Assembly (NCBI GenBank): GCA_029891345.1
Contig: CM056994.1
Location: forward strand, 223,587,491-223,651,490
Reading direction: 5' to 3'
DNA: 64,000 nt
Origin: Dryococelus australis
Taxonomy: Eukaryota; Arthropoda; Insecta; Phasmatodea; Phasmatidae
The stretch's first letter is position 1. Each line of letters opens with the position of its first letter. The notes beneath the pieces are model-generated. The model had not been told where the DNA came from, did no database searches, and saw nothing but the letters and a program-made list of their open reading frames with translations. This document shows, piece after piece, positions 11,990 to 23,578 of the stretch. A program made the position numbers and the translations under genes.

Positions 11990-12440
11990 GAACATAATGG
12001 GATCTGGAGTCGGCCGGTTGTCGTTTATTTTTTCGTTTGTCATTTTGTTTATAAATTGCTGGAAGCCACCATTTTGGATTTAATCTGTTTACCTTTACAT
12101 CACCTAGGCGGCGCTAGTGTATTAATTATCGACATATCCGCCAGGTAGTGCTAATTTCTCGATTAAGCCTCCAGGTGAGCTTATAGCACCTGCCATATTG
12201 ATTTTTTCGTTTGTTATTTGTTTATATTTTCAACTCCAAGGCAGCGCTAGTATATTAATAGTCGATATCGTCACCAGGCGAGCTGGTGATATGGCCACCA
12301 GGGGGCAGTCATATTTGTTTATGTTTGTAAAGTATAGGTGGTGCTCTCGGCACCTTCCATATTAAATTCTATTTTCAGCATCTAAGTGGCGATAATTTCT
12401 CGATTTCGCCAGCAGGCGAGCTGTCGGCGCTCATATTTTT
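11990..12440. repeat. Degenerate internal repeat cluster (GGCGCTAG / CCAGGCGAGCT units)
   Basis: Recurring blocks: GGCGGCGCTAGTGTATTAAT (about 12107) and GGCAGCGCTAGTATATTAAT (about 12240), about 133 bp apart; CCAGGTGAGCT, CCAGGCGAGCT and GCAGGCGAGCT; AATTTCTCGATT twice; TTTTTTCGTTTGT twice. This looks like an old tandem amplification within the same GCCATATT-type repeat landscape as 11461-11650. No coding signal. Confidence 0.6.
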
Positions 12441-12815
12441 ATATCCATAAGGAAATCTGTCATTTTCATCCTATTTTAAAAATATTTTTTCCAATTAGGA
12501 GTGTACCTACATGCATAATGCGGGACTTTTGACTGCCTGCATACTTTATTAAATCTATATTTTTTGTTAATTTTAATTTGTTTAGTTTTAAAAAGTATAT
12601 CTTTTTTGATATCATTTTACTAATAGTAAAATTATACTTTATAGAATAAATCTAAATAATATAAATTTTATTTCTGTGCTTTTTAAATTTTAGTTTTACT
12701 GTGGAAAACTACGTAAACATTAAATAAAACACATTTTTATTTACAGGCATTTATTATTCAATTAATTTTATACATTTTGTTCATGCCCTCGCAAATATTT
12801 ACAATAGCCGTCTAT

Positions 12816-12820
<5 letters not shown>

Positions 12821-12850
<30 letters not shown>
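12821..12850. repeat. (TA)n microsatellite
   Basis: About 15 TA dinucleotides. Confidence 0.9.
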
Positions 12851-12853
<3 letters not shown>

Positions 12854-13580
12854 TTTAAATAAATGTATCATGGTTGTAGGTTACAGTCTTCTATGCATCT
12901 CGCCATTCACACTCGTGTTGTTCTTGTGCTAAAATATCGTGTCATGTATTACACACACACAATGTGCAGGGTGGTTTATGTAGGGACTGCATGTTTGAGG
13001 ACATGTAACGAAGTCACACGAGACCTGCTTGCAGTAAACCTGGTATTACGGTTTGAAAAAGAGTTTCAAAACCTTAGCCGACTATTATTTATTTGTGCAA
13101 AACTTCAAGTTAAAGATCGTCCATTAAAAAATACCGTCCAATGAAAACCATAGACAAAATTGATAACGCATAATTCGGAAAATAATTTCGTACGTACCGC
13201 AAAAATTTTTTAAAATTAAATTTAAAAACTTTTTTAAGGCATCGCTCATATAGCTGGCATTTTAAAATACGAGCTTTCATATTTTCTTGTATAACTATGC
13301 AAGATCGGCAAACGGAGGTTAACTTTTTACATCAATTGACTTGGTTATAAAACTAATGAAAATAATATAGTTTCGATGAGTTTCATTTGAGGGATTTTGT
13401 TATAACTTTCTTATAGTTACCAAGGTGTTTAGAGGAAATAATATCGCTAACCCGGGGAAGTAAAACAGGCCTAGGGTACTCCGCTGAGCGATTAGAAGGA
13501 CGTGCAGAAAACATGGCCGAAATTGAAGTGTCCTTTGAAAAGTTTTAGGGAGGCGCACTCAGCGACAGCCCGTTTTAGAC
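12851..13580. other. Unassigned stretch
   Basis: Contains a 93-codon open frame (12863-13144) without recognisable domain or start context. I do not call it a gene. Confidence 0.4.
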
Positions 13581-13581
13581 A

Positions 13582-13591
13582 CCCCCCCCCC

Positions 13592-13664
<73 letters not shown>
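13582..13664. repeat. Poly-C plus (CT)n pyrimidine tract
   Basis: A 13-base C run, then A, then about 69 bases of uninterrupted CT repeat: an 83-base almost pure pyrimidine strand. Such mirror-symmetric tracts can form H-DNA (established biophysics). Confidence 0.95.
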
Positions 13665-13665
<1 letters not shown>

Positions 13666-13911
13666 AGGGAAGTTTCTTCTCGGAAGGTGTGTGCGTGAGA
13701 GTTGGGCGCAAAGAGAAAAATTGGTATTTTCGCGAGTTACGCGTCAAAAAGCACTAACTTAACCCATCCGTGCTGCAAGTCCTATCATGACCGTGTTTCT
13801 GCCAAGTGGAGTCCAGGGGTGGAACCGGCAGGTTTTACACCCCAGCGCAGTGGCGTGTTTATTGCCAACATTCCTGTTGTGTACAGGCTTTTTTTTTTTT
13901 TTTTACATTTA

Positions 13912-14328
13912 ATGCTGTTCACGATAAAGCCAGCACTTTTGAAATCAACCTTATAAAAAAGTCACTGCCCATGCCTGCATATATTTTAACGGGTGCACTG
14001 AGTGACACGTGCCCACTAAATTTGGTAACGATGGATGGAAAGTAGTTCCATATCTTAACGTCGAATAAAAAGGGTTAGGTGTCAATTTGTGATAACTTAA
14101 ATTATTTCTTTCGTTTTCTGTTTTCTTAATGCATCGAAGTGTAAAAATGATCAGATTTGTAAAATATTCACTTTTCTAATAAATTCACACGTTTACTTGA
14201 CCGACGCATGAATAATGTTATGAGGCCCATGGCAATGTTAATTTTACATAAGGCGGATGAATACATAAAGTGCATACTATATCTTAATCAGGGCTTCCAA
14301 AAGTGCTCATTTTGCCGTGAACAGCCTA
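13912..14328 (+). mobile_element. MITE family A, copy A2
   Basis: 417 bp. The left end TGCTGTTCACGATAAAG has lost bases of TAGGCTG. The right end ...GCCGTGAACAGCCTA is followed by TA. The interior is collinear with A5, A6, A8 and A10 (GTAACGATGGATGGAAAGTA; TTACTTGACCGACGCATGAA). Eight bases separate it from MITE J1. Confidence 0.88.
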
Positions 14329-14336
14329 TAGTGGTA

Positions 14337-14774
14337 TAGACAGTTTGCAGATTATTCACACTTATTGATTAAAACCTGTGAAAAATTACCCAATATATGA
14401 TGTTTTTGGTTGTTTCTTAAATATTCCGTGTTTTGCGAGCGTTTTATACTTGTGTTAACATAAGTACGTCAAATTTTTTATTAAATTTAACATTTGTAGA
14501 TATTTTATATACAAATTATGATATTTTGTTTGTAATGAATATAAGTAAAAGCAGTGATACGATAGGTGTGCTGGTAATACCTAGTAAGGTATAGTTGTTA
14601 TAGTTGTTATTCAGAATATTACTAAACTGAGTGTGTGTGAGTGAGGTGCGTTGTCCCTCTGGGGTAATTTTCTTGACTCTGTTAAGCCTTGTTTGCACGA
14701 GGCGGAGGAATGTCCTGGAAGTAGAACAATAGCAGGGATACAGATAAGTTGGAAGTAACAGTGAATAGACTGTA
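14337..14774 (+). mobile_element. MITE family J, copy J1
   Basis: 438 bp, starting TAGACAG (TA at 14335-14336) and ending near GTGAATAGACTGTA. Collinear with J2, J3 and J4: GCGTTTTATACTTGTGTTAA, TACCTAGTAAGGTATAG, GCGGAGGAATGTCCTGGAAG. The ends resemble those of A and B. Long open frames over it are spurious. Confidence 0.82.
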
Positions 14775-14785
14775 GCAGAACAAGG

Positions 14786-14990
14786 AGGCGTAGTAGTTGA
14801 CACACTTAGCCTCGCATTCGGTATGGCCCGGGTTTGAGTACCGGCGTGGTTATCCTGGATGTTGGTTACTCGCGTGGGTTTGCGACATCGCTGCAGGCGA
14901 ATGCTAAGGTGGTTGTTTTGTACAGGCCACGGCTGATTCCTTTCCATCTTGTGATTTTTCGAGCCACTGTTTTATCTCTGATGACGTCGC
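14786..14990 (+). mobile_element. tRNA-derived SINE family G, copy G2
   Basis: A-box-like GTAGTAGTTGACACACTTAG, B-box-like CGGGTTTGAGTACC (about 14829), then the G body (GCGTGGGTTTGCGACATCGC, TGCAGGCGAATGC, ACAGGCCACGGCTGATTCC). It is better preserved in the tRNA part than G1. Confidence 0.75.
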
Positions 14991-15794
14991 TGTTGACGAG
15001 GTACGCTACCTGCCTTAGTCATAATTCCATTTTACCTTGTTCCGGTATTACAGGTTTTTTTAATTTTATTTATTTTTATTATTTCTTGTACTCGTGGCTA
15101 CGTTCGTTTCAGCTCAAGGAATAAAATGTTTGTGGACAGATATATACGCACCTGCCTCCTTCCCTGAGAATGCACATGTCACATGTGTGGCAATGTAAGA
15201 ATACTTATGACAGCAACCTTTCATCATTGCAATTTTTACGTCCGCAAAGTAGGGATTCTTGTGGAATATAGTCTCTTCGGAAAGAGTTCTACTAAAGCTA
15301 CGATGGCCCATTCAGAAGAAAATATGCCCTCGTTTTACTACTCACAATCGAAAGATTTTGGCAGTCAACGCATATAAATAGTGCCAAAATTTATACAGTA
15401 AGTACACTTAAATGGTGCCATTATATGATTTGCACAGATATTGAAGCAAAAAATCTCGGGGTGTAGCTGTGTCGGTGGCACTATAGTGCAGAGTACTAGT
15501 ATGCGTCTGCATCAGCGGATAATGCTTGCTTTGGGATATCGGAATGAAAATGAATTGAAAGTAACGAAATTGTATACTTGTATTGTATGCGTTACATGGA
15601 AATATTTTGAGGAGGTCTTCTGTGCGGCACCAATATCAGTGCACTAGCATATCGGAGTCACGAGATATACTGGCTGGAAATTTCCGCGGGTCTCACCCGC
15701 GCCTCGTGCATGCGCCGTGGCATCTTAGTATCAAGCTCGCATCGTAGTCGTATGCCTGATCGAACGAGGCCACGTTCATTTCAATCGGGGTATT
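14991..15794. other. Unassigned stretch
   Basis: Short open frames only. GC rises near 15650-15780. Nothing recognised. Confidence 0.45.
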
Positions 15795-15795
15795 A

Positions 15796-16222
15796 TAGGC
15801 TGTTCATGGTAAAATAAGCACTTTTGAAAGCCCTGCTCAAGATCTAATTGTATACACGTTGTGTGTTCTTCCGCCTTATGTAAAATTAACATTGCCATGG
15901 ACCTCATCACTTTATTCATGCGTTGATCAAGTGAAACTGTGAAATTACTAGAAAAGTAAATATTGTACAAATCTGTTTATTTTTACACATCGATGCATAA
16001 AAAAAAACATAAAGCGAGAGAAATAATTAAAGTTATCGCAAATGGTTACCTAACACTTTTTATTCAACGTTAATATATGTCACCACTTTCCCCTCCATCG
16101 TTACCAACTTTACTGGGCACATGTCACTCATTACGCCCGTTAAAATACATTTATGCAGGTAGGAGCAGTGATTTTTTTCTGAAGTTGATTTCAAAAGTGC
16201 TCACTTTACCGTGAACAGCCTT
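15796..16222 (-). mobile_element. MITE family A, copy A3
   Basis: 427 bp, TA-flanked (15794-15795 and 16223-16224). Left TIR TAGGCTGTTCATGGTAAAAT, right TIR inverse CTTTACCGTGAACAGCCTT. Complete and close to the family consensus throughout. Confidence 0.92.
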
Positions 16223-16224
16223 TA

Positions 16225-18030
16225 GTCGCAAAGTTATGTCGTCGGAATGGATAATCGTGCAAACGTTTAGATTGCCGCGCCGTTTCCGTCCTGAGACAAG
16301 CACCGTATCTGGCGAAGTTAAGGCCAGGTGCAAGAATTTTTGCAAGGGCCTTTCCTTCCAAACTAGTTAATCCGCCCTTCCCACAACGCAATCACCTTTC
16401 GAAAAATATTCTTTGGAGCGTCCGCGCATCACGCCTAATAAATTATCGATATAAACATTTTACATTTTGTAAACAAAGCTGTTTTGATTCATAAATTTTA
16501 TCCTGAATTATGTAACGCACAACCAAACGAATGCTAAATATTTTAATATTTTTATAAAAAAAAAAACTTTTTTTTAGTGCGTGGTCTTTTAAAGGGCAGG
16601 CTATAATCTCCGTAAGAAATGACAGTATGAACCCACACTTGTATAAAGGGACCAGCTACAACACAACATAACGGCGTAAGTTGGCGGCCTTCTCGCAGTA
16701 ATGGCGTAAAGAGGATTGAATATTTATATTCTCTTACGTCTAGTTCTATGCCTGCCATTCACGAGAAAACATTTCCAGCCACGAGAGTCAGTGCAGTGCA
16801 AGCTTATAACAAGGACATAGTTATTAAATATACTTTACGGTGCAGTTCCGATTTCCGTTTATTTAAATAGTCAACGCAATTATTAACATGTGTACAAGAA
16901 TTTAAATATCCCGAAACACGATTCCAGTGACACTTTTTTAATTACATGTAGATAAACAAAAATAAATATCAGGTTAGCGGACACACTGTAAATATCCGTG
17001 ATACATGTACAGCCTGTCTTTTTTTTTTTTGTGCTCGTTTCTCATTGGTCGCGTAACAGTTTACTTACTCCTGTTGTAGCCAGTGATGTTTATGAAGCTG
17101 AAATAGCGTGTTTGAATGATGTTTATGTAGGTTTCCGTGTATTTTAATTTGATTATGCTCTTTATGTAAGACTGAAATGGTGTACCGCATAAGTGAAGGT
17201 AGTCCATTTTTTCGTCGAAAGGATTTTTGGTGTGGAATTCTTCTAGCGATGTTACGTTGCATTTGTTGATGGCTTGGTACAATGTGTTGACCATATTTTT
17301 TCTGTGAATTTGGAATTGTTCAGAATGTTCATTCATTTGTTTTTTTTTTTTTTCTCTCTCTCGTCTACGAATGGCACGCAGATCTCTGCAAGATCTAATT
17401 CGGTGTCGTCTGATTCCCTTGACGGAGCAGATTTGAAGAAATTAAAAATAGTTCTCCAGAACTCGACTTGATTTCGAAACTGGAGGTGGTGACATAAGTT
17501 GGGATGGCAACGTAATTGTTATTTAGTCACGGGAACGCTACGGTGATTGTAGTCGGCCCCTTAGGCGCGAGGCCCTTGTGTGACCACACCTGACGCACAC
17601 CCTCGGGTACGGTCTGCTTGGTACACCATGTGTCGAGCCGATTTTGAAGACATATTCACGTCAAAATGCCAGCCTCGCCCAGTTGAAGAACCCCCCTGCG
17701 TGGCGTGTGTGTCATTACGGCCTTCGTTCTTGTTAAGGCTCGGCTTAATATATCATGTAGAAATTATTCGTTTTCGTGACATAATCTTAGTTTCGGAGGA
17801 ATTGCCTATTCAAAATGTTTGATTATAGAAAATTTACAATTTAATAGTTGTTTAATAATTTTTTGCTTAATTTTCACCGTGTCATTTCCTGCTTGTAAAA
17901 TGTAGGAACTTACTGATTGAATATACAGTGAATATGTTTCTGACATTTTACACCAAGCACATAACACAGAATTGAAATTATGCCTAAACATATTAAATAA
18001 CTCGAAAAAATGTGAATTTTCTATAATCTT
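16225..18030. other. Unassigned stretch
   Basis: AT-rich with two T runs (17021-17031, about 17340-17352). Small open frames at 17061-17336 (minus) and 17274-17471 (plus) show no domain. 17540-17720 is locally GC-richer. I see no repeat shared with the window. Confidence 0.45.
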
Positions 18031-18032
18031 AG

Positions 18033-18208
18033 CTGACCTCCCGTGATACAGTTGGTTGGTGCGCTAGCGGTCTGGGGTGCGAGAGGTTCTGGACTCGAAT
18101 CCCAGGCAAGGCATGTGTGTTAGTTTATGTTAGGTCATGAGTTAGTTTATAAGCCGTCTCCTGATAAGCCTTCAGGCATAACGCCGGGAGACGTTAAGAA
18201 GGCATTTA
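18033..18208 (+). mobile_element. tRNA-derived SINE family H, copy H1
   Basis: A-box-like TACAGTTGGTTGGTGCGC, spacer TCTGGGGTGCGAGAGG, B box GGACTCGAATCCC, then the tail AGGCAAGGCATGTGTGTTAG, AAGCCGTCTCCTGATAAGCC, CGCCGGGAGACGTTAA. The same order occurs at 57416-57582 and inverted at 28495-28680. Confidence 0.82.
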
Positions 18209-19250
18209 CAATACGAGACAATCTATAGTGGTACATTGTCAGTAATTACTATTGTTATGAGTAGCAACAGGAATGGTAGCCTCATTGCGGTAGCACAAAC
18301 ATATTGCGAAGAAGTGGAGCGAAGCCTTCAGCGTTTCTAAACAAACCCCGCCAAGCAGGCCGAGTGCGCCAGATATTATGGCTGGAAACGTGGCGGAGGA
18401 AGTCTTAGTCGTCGTGACACTGCGTCAGCAAGACATCCAGAGATGGGGGCGTGTCGTCAGCCGACATGCGTCTAGTCTTCAACCTACGCCATCATGGACA
18501 TGGTGAAGTCGGACCATTGTAAACTAGTCAGTGGCCTTTTACAAAAACAAGTAATTTAATAACGAATCACATTAATATCTAATACAAAGTAACCAGGTAA
18601 GCTTAACGAGAGCTCCTCCGATTTTACAAATAACTAACATTCTGTAACGAGTAGTAAAACATATTGAAACGAGATTAAATTTGATAATGATTTTAATACA
18701 GGGGCGAGAATGAATATATATTGGCGATCGCCTTTGAGTGCACCTAACCCCAACATTTACGTTTAATATAAAATATAGTTATCCACATTCAAGTCACACG
18801 CTTTTTAAAAGCGTAACACTGTGAATCTGAAATTATGACGCGGAAATGAATAACTTGTGCCGAAGGGGTGGCGGCTGGCTCCGCGCAGAGAAACCACGGA
18901 CGTGGCAGGCTTACTCGTCGTGTGGTATCGCGTTGTTGTGTTGTGCGGCAGACCGTGGTGTACACGAGGTCGCACACTGTCTAGCCTGCACACGGGTGGC
19001 TGTGGGTTGTCCGGGAAACACACACACACCCACGCACACAGGCACACTTCTCGGCTGCCTCAAGTGCCTTTATTTTCAGCAAACCAGAGCGGGAATTACA
19101 AAAAAGGTGTGAAATAAACTCGGTTACAGATTTTGGAAGATGGTTAAGTAGTTATGTAGGTAGGTAGAGATAGGTAAAGTAGGTAGGGCTTCAGGAGCCT
19201 CTATACTTGGCTCTTTAACTGAAATACACATTTTTCCTTACTTCATACCA
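18209..19250. other. Unassigned stretch
   Basis: Includes a GC-rich part (18850-19030) with CA-rich simple sequence, and a GTAGGTAG-rich run at about 19146-19185. That run resembles the inverted simple tail of SINE G and may belong to the G3 copy to its right, split by E2. Confidence 0.4.
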
Positions 19251-19254
19251 GGCC

Positions 19255-19562
19255 TGTTGAGTGCTCATTAGAAACACTAATTCAGAGCACTCCAACAACA
19301 CAACAAGCTTTTTCAAAGTATCACAAAACATTTATTCGTCAGGTACTTTAAAACATACTCAAGGTCCCCATACACTTTACCTAGCTATACTTGCCACCAG
19401 TGGAATGATAAGGTCGCCGCTCAAAGTCCCACGTGTACATGCTGCACGACGAGAAGACTACGCTTCAGTTCAGAGCCTCGCGCTTAGAGGCGATGGCGCG
19501 CTTGATGCGCATGACAGTGTGGCACTTATCGCCAAACATCTCCAGGTTGGCGCACACGTTAA
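19255..19562 (+). repeat. Repeat family E, copy E2
   Basis: Starts around GTGCTCATTAGAAACACTAA and TTCAGAGCACTCCAACAACA. It continues to CAAAGTCCCACGTGTACATG, GCTGCACGACGAGAAGACTA and CGCTTAGAGGCGATGG, all matching E1 and E3. Element type unknown. Confidence 0.65.
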
Positions 19563-19572
19563 CATCCCGGCG

Positions 19573-19765
19573 AAAACGAGGCCATTAGAGACGGAGCAAG
19601 TTGCTCATAGAAAAAGGAGCCTACCATGACCTGCAGTGAGAATACATCTCAGCATTCGCCTGGAAATCATGAAAAGCAGAGATTAGGATGGTCGGACAGG
19701 GGCATCGAACACAGGTCTTCGAAAGTGAGTACGAATATTTACCACTGCGTTACCTTACTGGATAT
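19573..19765 (-). mobile_element. SINE family G, copy G3 (partial)
   Basis: AGAGACGGAGCAAGTTGCTC, CAGCATTCGCCTGGAAATCA and ATCGAACACAGGTCTTCGAA (inverted B box region) match G4 (58062-58310) in the same inverted orientation. Its expected 3' tail is missing at the junction with E2 but something like it appears near 19146-19185, so E2 may have inserted into G3. Confidence 0.62.
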
Positions 19766-19769
19766 ATTT

Positions 19770-20536
19770 TTAAGGAGAAATTACAAAGCATGTAAGCAGT
19801 TATGTCAGAGGAATGTGGGAGGAAATCCCCAGCCAGTATGAAATATATGAAGCGAGATGTGTGTGTACAGCAGTGGTGGAATAAAAATTGTGAAAACAGT
19901 GGTGTCTGCAGCAGAGTTCATAGAGGGTCCCTATATCAAACTGGGAAGCCCAGAAATGGTTTCTCGTCAACAGTTGTAGTTGTTCAAATATTTAACTGCT
20001 GGAAACAGTGTCACTTGGGAATTGTGGGTGATGCTTGCAATCAGATACTCGACGATGGTGTTGTGGTAGTATTGCCTTGTCTCGACTCGACGCCGAGCAG
20101 GAAGCAGGCTGCGTGGCAGGCGCCCTCGGAGAAGGAGCTTCCCTCCCGCGTCTGGACGCCACACTGCGCTCTCTCCTTGTCGACATCACGAGAGTCGCCA
20201 CGGTAAAATGGTTCTCATAGTTCCTTCGAGGTTAACTGAAAACATCGGGAGGTCCTGCTTAGTTTCGTCTTTCCTCTCATTGTATATCTTTCAGCCAAGT
20301 GCACAAATTAACGCTGCCATAGGTTCAGTGCCAAGACGCCACAAATCGTTCACGTAACACTGTAAAGTTGTTCCTAACTTAACTATGTTACTGTTCCGCA
20401 ATTTCTTATTCTTGTGCCGCATAATCTCATTGACCACTGGTGTTAACAAAATTCAGTACTCAAACTTCGAGGGGTAGTAGAAAATGGTATAGCAAACGTT
20501 TTTTTGTCAAATAATCGTCAATAATACATACTCCGT
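19770..20536. other. Unassigned stretch with GC-rich core
   Basis: 20050-20215 is GC-rich (CTCGACTCGACGCCGAGCAG region). Open frames on both strands there have no recognisable domain. No repeat match in the window. Confidence 0.4.
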
Positions 20537-20812
20537 TAAGAGTGGGATGGAACCCGGCATTTTTTTGGCGAAATAGTTGTTTGCGCGAATACGCGTATCT
20601 CGGTAAATAAATGTTTTGCAAATATGACTTTTTGTCAGAAAATATATATATATAAAAAAAAACAATTATCTATGCCCCTATTTTTTTCTTCTGTTATGTT
20701 AAGTGTATTTTTGGAGGAGGAAAAAAATTAGTGAAAATTGTCAAATATCGGATTTTTAAAGCTTGCCTATACAGTTTACTTAGGTAGGAGCGATGAGGCA
20801 CTAGGAGTTCGT
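20537..20812 (+). mobile_element. MITE family D, copy D3 (3'-truncated)
   Basis: Left TIR TAAGAGTGGGATGGAACCCG and the D interior (GCGCGAATACGCGTATCTCG, ACAATTATCTATGCCCCTAT) to about GTAGGAGCGATGAGGCACTA. Then similarity ends, so the right TIR is lost. Confidence 0.78.
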
Positions 20813-21199
20813 TTAGAACGGAGCGGTGGAGCAGTATATTACGGCACGTAGCTTGTTGCCAGTACAGGTCTGTGCTGTGACAGCACACAAACAGTAAGCT
20901 ATTGACCGTCTAGAGCAGAGCTGGGACAGTATACATGGGCTGAACTAACATACGCGCAGTTGGTTTTATGGTGCTCGTAATGGTAGTTAAAGAGCTTCTA
21001 CATGTCTTTATGGATAGTGATATCCTGGGCGGCACGTGCCAAACCATCGTACGTTTGTTACGATTGATCGCGGCTTGCGCGAAACAAGTTCATTGCAGGT
21101 AAGTTTGACAAAATGTGTGCTCCTGATCGTGGAATTTTACCACCCTTTTTCATGGGTAGTGTCAATTTAGCATCGTTGGCTTTTAGGTCCACTGACCTG

Positions 21200-21666
21200 G
21201 CGCTGGCCGTCAGCTCCCAGTGTGCACACCCGAATTTGAGGAGGGACTTTTGAAACAGGTCGAGAACAATCCATCGATAAGCTCACGACTTGTTGAACAG
21301 CACTTGTATGTTGACCACATGACTGTTTGGAGGATTTGGCATGAACGACAGTTGCATCCATTTCATTTGCAAGTGGTGCAATCACCTCTGCCGAACGACT
21401 ATCATTGGTTGAGCTTTATCGAGGTGACCTGCAAAGATGTGCTATAAAATTTCGATTTGGACCGTTTATGTTGTTCTCTAACGAAGCATCGTTTACTGGA
21501 AACGGAATAGTCAGTTTCCACAATCACCCTCACGCCAGTTACATTTGTTCCCATCAAGAAACATTCGCTGTTAGCATGCGGGCAGGTGCTGTTCGGAGAT
21601 AATTTGATTGAGCAACACCTGTTGCTATTATCTCTCCTTGGCCTCACTTTTGAACAGTTTTTGTAA
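21200..21666 (+). pseudogene. Tc1/mariner-like transposase relic (HTH plus start of DDE domain)
   Basis: The frame at 21220-21447 encodes a helix-turn-helix-type segment (SSRLVEQHLYVDHMTVWRIW) followed by the HPFHLQVVQ..LP.DY motif. This motif is typical of insect Tc1/mariner-like transposases of the kind often found with DUF4817 proteins (recalled family knowledge). A second frame (to 21602) carries LFSNEASFTGNGIVSFHN and CSHQETFAVSMRAG, corresponding to the usual LFTDEA.FT..G..NFHN and HQ.RFSVNVWAG. A third (about 21590-21666) gives GDNLIE...LTFEQFL. At least two frame changes are needed, the expected first catalytic Asp is Asn (SNEA), and the N-terminal and later catalytic parts are absent. 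The relic cannot be active. I see no TIRs of its own, and nothing links it to a particular MITE here. Confidence 0.72.
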
Positions 21667-23184
21667 AGGATTACAATTAACTTGAAATATAATTATTTCA
21701 TTTCACATTCTTTATCACTTCAAAGTGTACCTCAGTTATAAATTTACAACCTATTGTTATTTAACAACATATCAGTTTTGCTCTCCTATAACATCCCTAG
21801 AAGTTTTGAGTATTGAATTTTATTCCATCCGTTGCATTACATTTTTAATAAAATTAATGTAATATACAGAACTACTTTGCATAATTCGCTGCCAATATAA
21901 TTACGCAAATTTAAGTATGTTTTTACGCAGTAAAATGTTAAGTTACGTCCGGGGATTTCCCTTGAGAGTTTAGTTCAAACTTTGAATTCAGTAGTTTTCA
22001 TATAACGTTACGCCAACAATATTGATGTTTGAACAGAGAACCATGGTATGTTTGAATTGGTACCTTTAGTTTATTAAAAGGTGTTATGACCCGATGTAGT
22101 AAGATACAGGAACTTATTGAATTTTTAACTAACATGGGTATGCATAGTTAAAATGTTGAAATAAGAATCCTATTTTGTTATAATTTGTGTTTCAAATTAC
22201 AGCTATACATTTGGTTTTGGTTATCGTGAAATACCATAAACTATTATAGTTTTGTGCGTATAATTTCCAAGTAAAATATCACTAAGTATCTTAGGGATTA
22301 TTTTGAAGGACACGTTTATTTTTAAACATTTACCTTGAAATATACTTTAGTGCTAAAATGTCTGTGTAATGTGAAGATCGCTGAACAAGTGACTGCCAGC
22401 AGTATCTGAATTGAAATCTATTAAATCGTGAATTACTAGCTAAAAGGTATATTCTAACACTGCCTAAATTGTTTTGAAGTGTCCCATAGGGGAATACAAA
22501 ACAAAACCATCCAGAACTTAGTTTGTGAGCGTGAATTCATATTTTTGCACATGCGCATGTCTGTTCGTCTGTGTATTGATGTTTTTTTTTTTTTTTACCC
22601 CTTCTATGCAGAATCTCCGTGCTGTAACAATTTTTTGTTGAAAATACAGTTTATTAACTATATCTGGTTTGCCATTCAGTAAAATTTCGGCCAAAGCTTT
22701 TAAAATTGGCAACTGCTAGAACTGAATATTTAATTTTTTCTTAAATAAAAAATAATATAGAAATAGTCAAATACTTTGTTTACTGCAATTTTCAAATGGA
22801 ACGCATATTATATGAAAAATAATATACTTTTTTGCTTTAATTAAGCTGAAAATACACGCATTTCACTATTCGTGATGTATGCAGTATGAGCGTTTGTATC
22901 TTTTATAATAATTTTATTTCTAGTTGCGATCAGTACATAAAATGACTCATTGACAGTTGTAGTTTGTTTTGTAAAACATTGTTGCTTTCGGGCTGTTAGT
23001 TCGGAAGAAATGATTTCCTCGTGTTCTGCTTTGATGATTGGGCTCTGAAAAATCCAGGTCAGTGGTCACGTCAGATGCCTTGGTCAGTTACGTGTTATAC
23101 AACATATCATATGGCGCGATCTGAAATAGGGTCAGCGTGTTGCGGCGTTTTACACTAGAAACACACTGAAAAGTTACACGAAGT
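21667..23184. other. Unassigned AT-rich stretch
   Basis: No gene, no shared repeat. A T run at 22580-22593. Confidence 0.5.
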
Positions 23185-23186
23185 TA

Positions 23187-23578
23187 TAGGCCGTTGACGG
23201 TAAACAGAGTACTTTCGAAAGCTCTGCTCAAGATCTACTTGAATCAAGCACATTGTATATTCTTCCACCAAGTGTAAAATCAACACTGCCGCGGGCCTCA
23301 GCAGTTTATTCATGCGTCGCTAAAGTGGAACTGTGAAAATATTATAAAAGTAAACATTTTACCAACTTGGTAGCTATTATTCTTAAATAATTTCAGTATT
23401 CGCAAATGTTCACGTAGCACTTTTAATTTTACCTGAAGTGGTGGAACTGCTTTCACTCTTGCCAACTTTACTGGACGCATGGCAGTCAGCGTGTCCGTTA
23501 TAATACATACAAGAAGGGGCAGTGACATTTTTCAGAGGTTTCTTTTCAGAAGTACTCATTTAGACGTGAACAGCTCTA
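23187..23578 (-). mobile_element. MITE family A, copy A4 (diverged)
   Basis: 392 bp with TA on both sides (23185-23186, 23579-23580). The ends TAGGCCGTTGACGGTAAA and ...GACGTGAACAGCTCTA are recognisable but diverged, and the interior has small deletions relative to A3 and A7. An older copy by eye. Confidence 0.82.

Noticed and set aside
18060..18110. Possible tRNA gene in SINE H1
   Set aside because: The same head with the same non-tRNA tail occurs three times; acceptor stem does not close.
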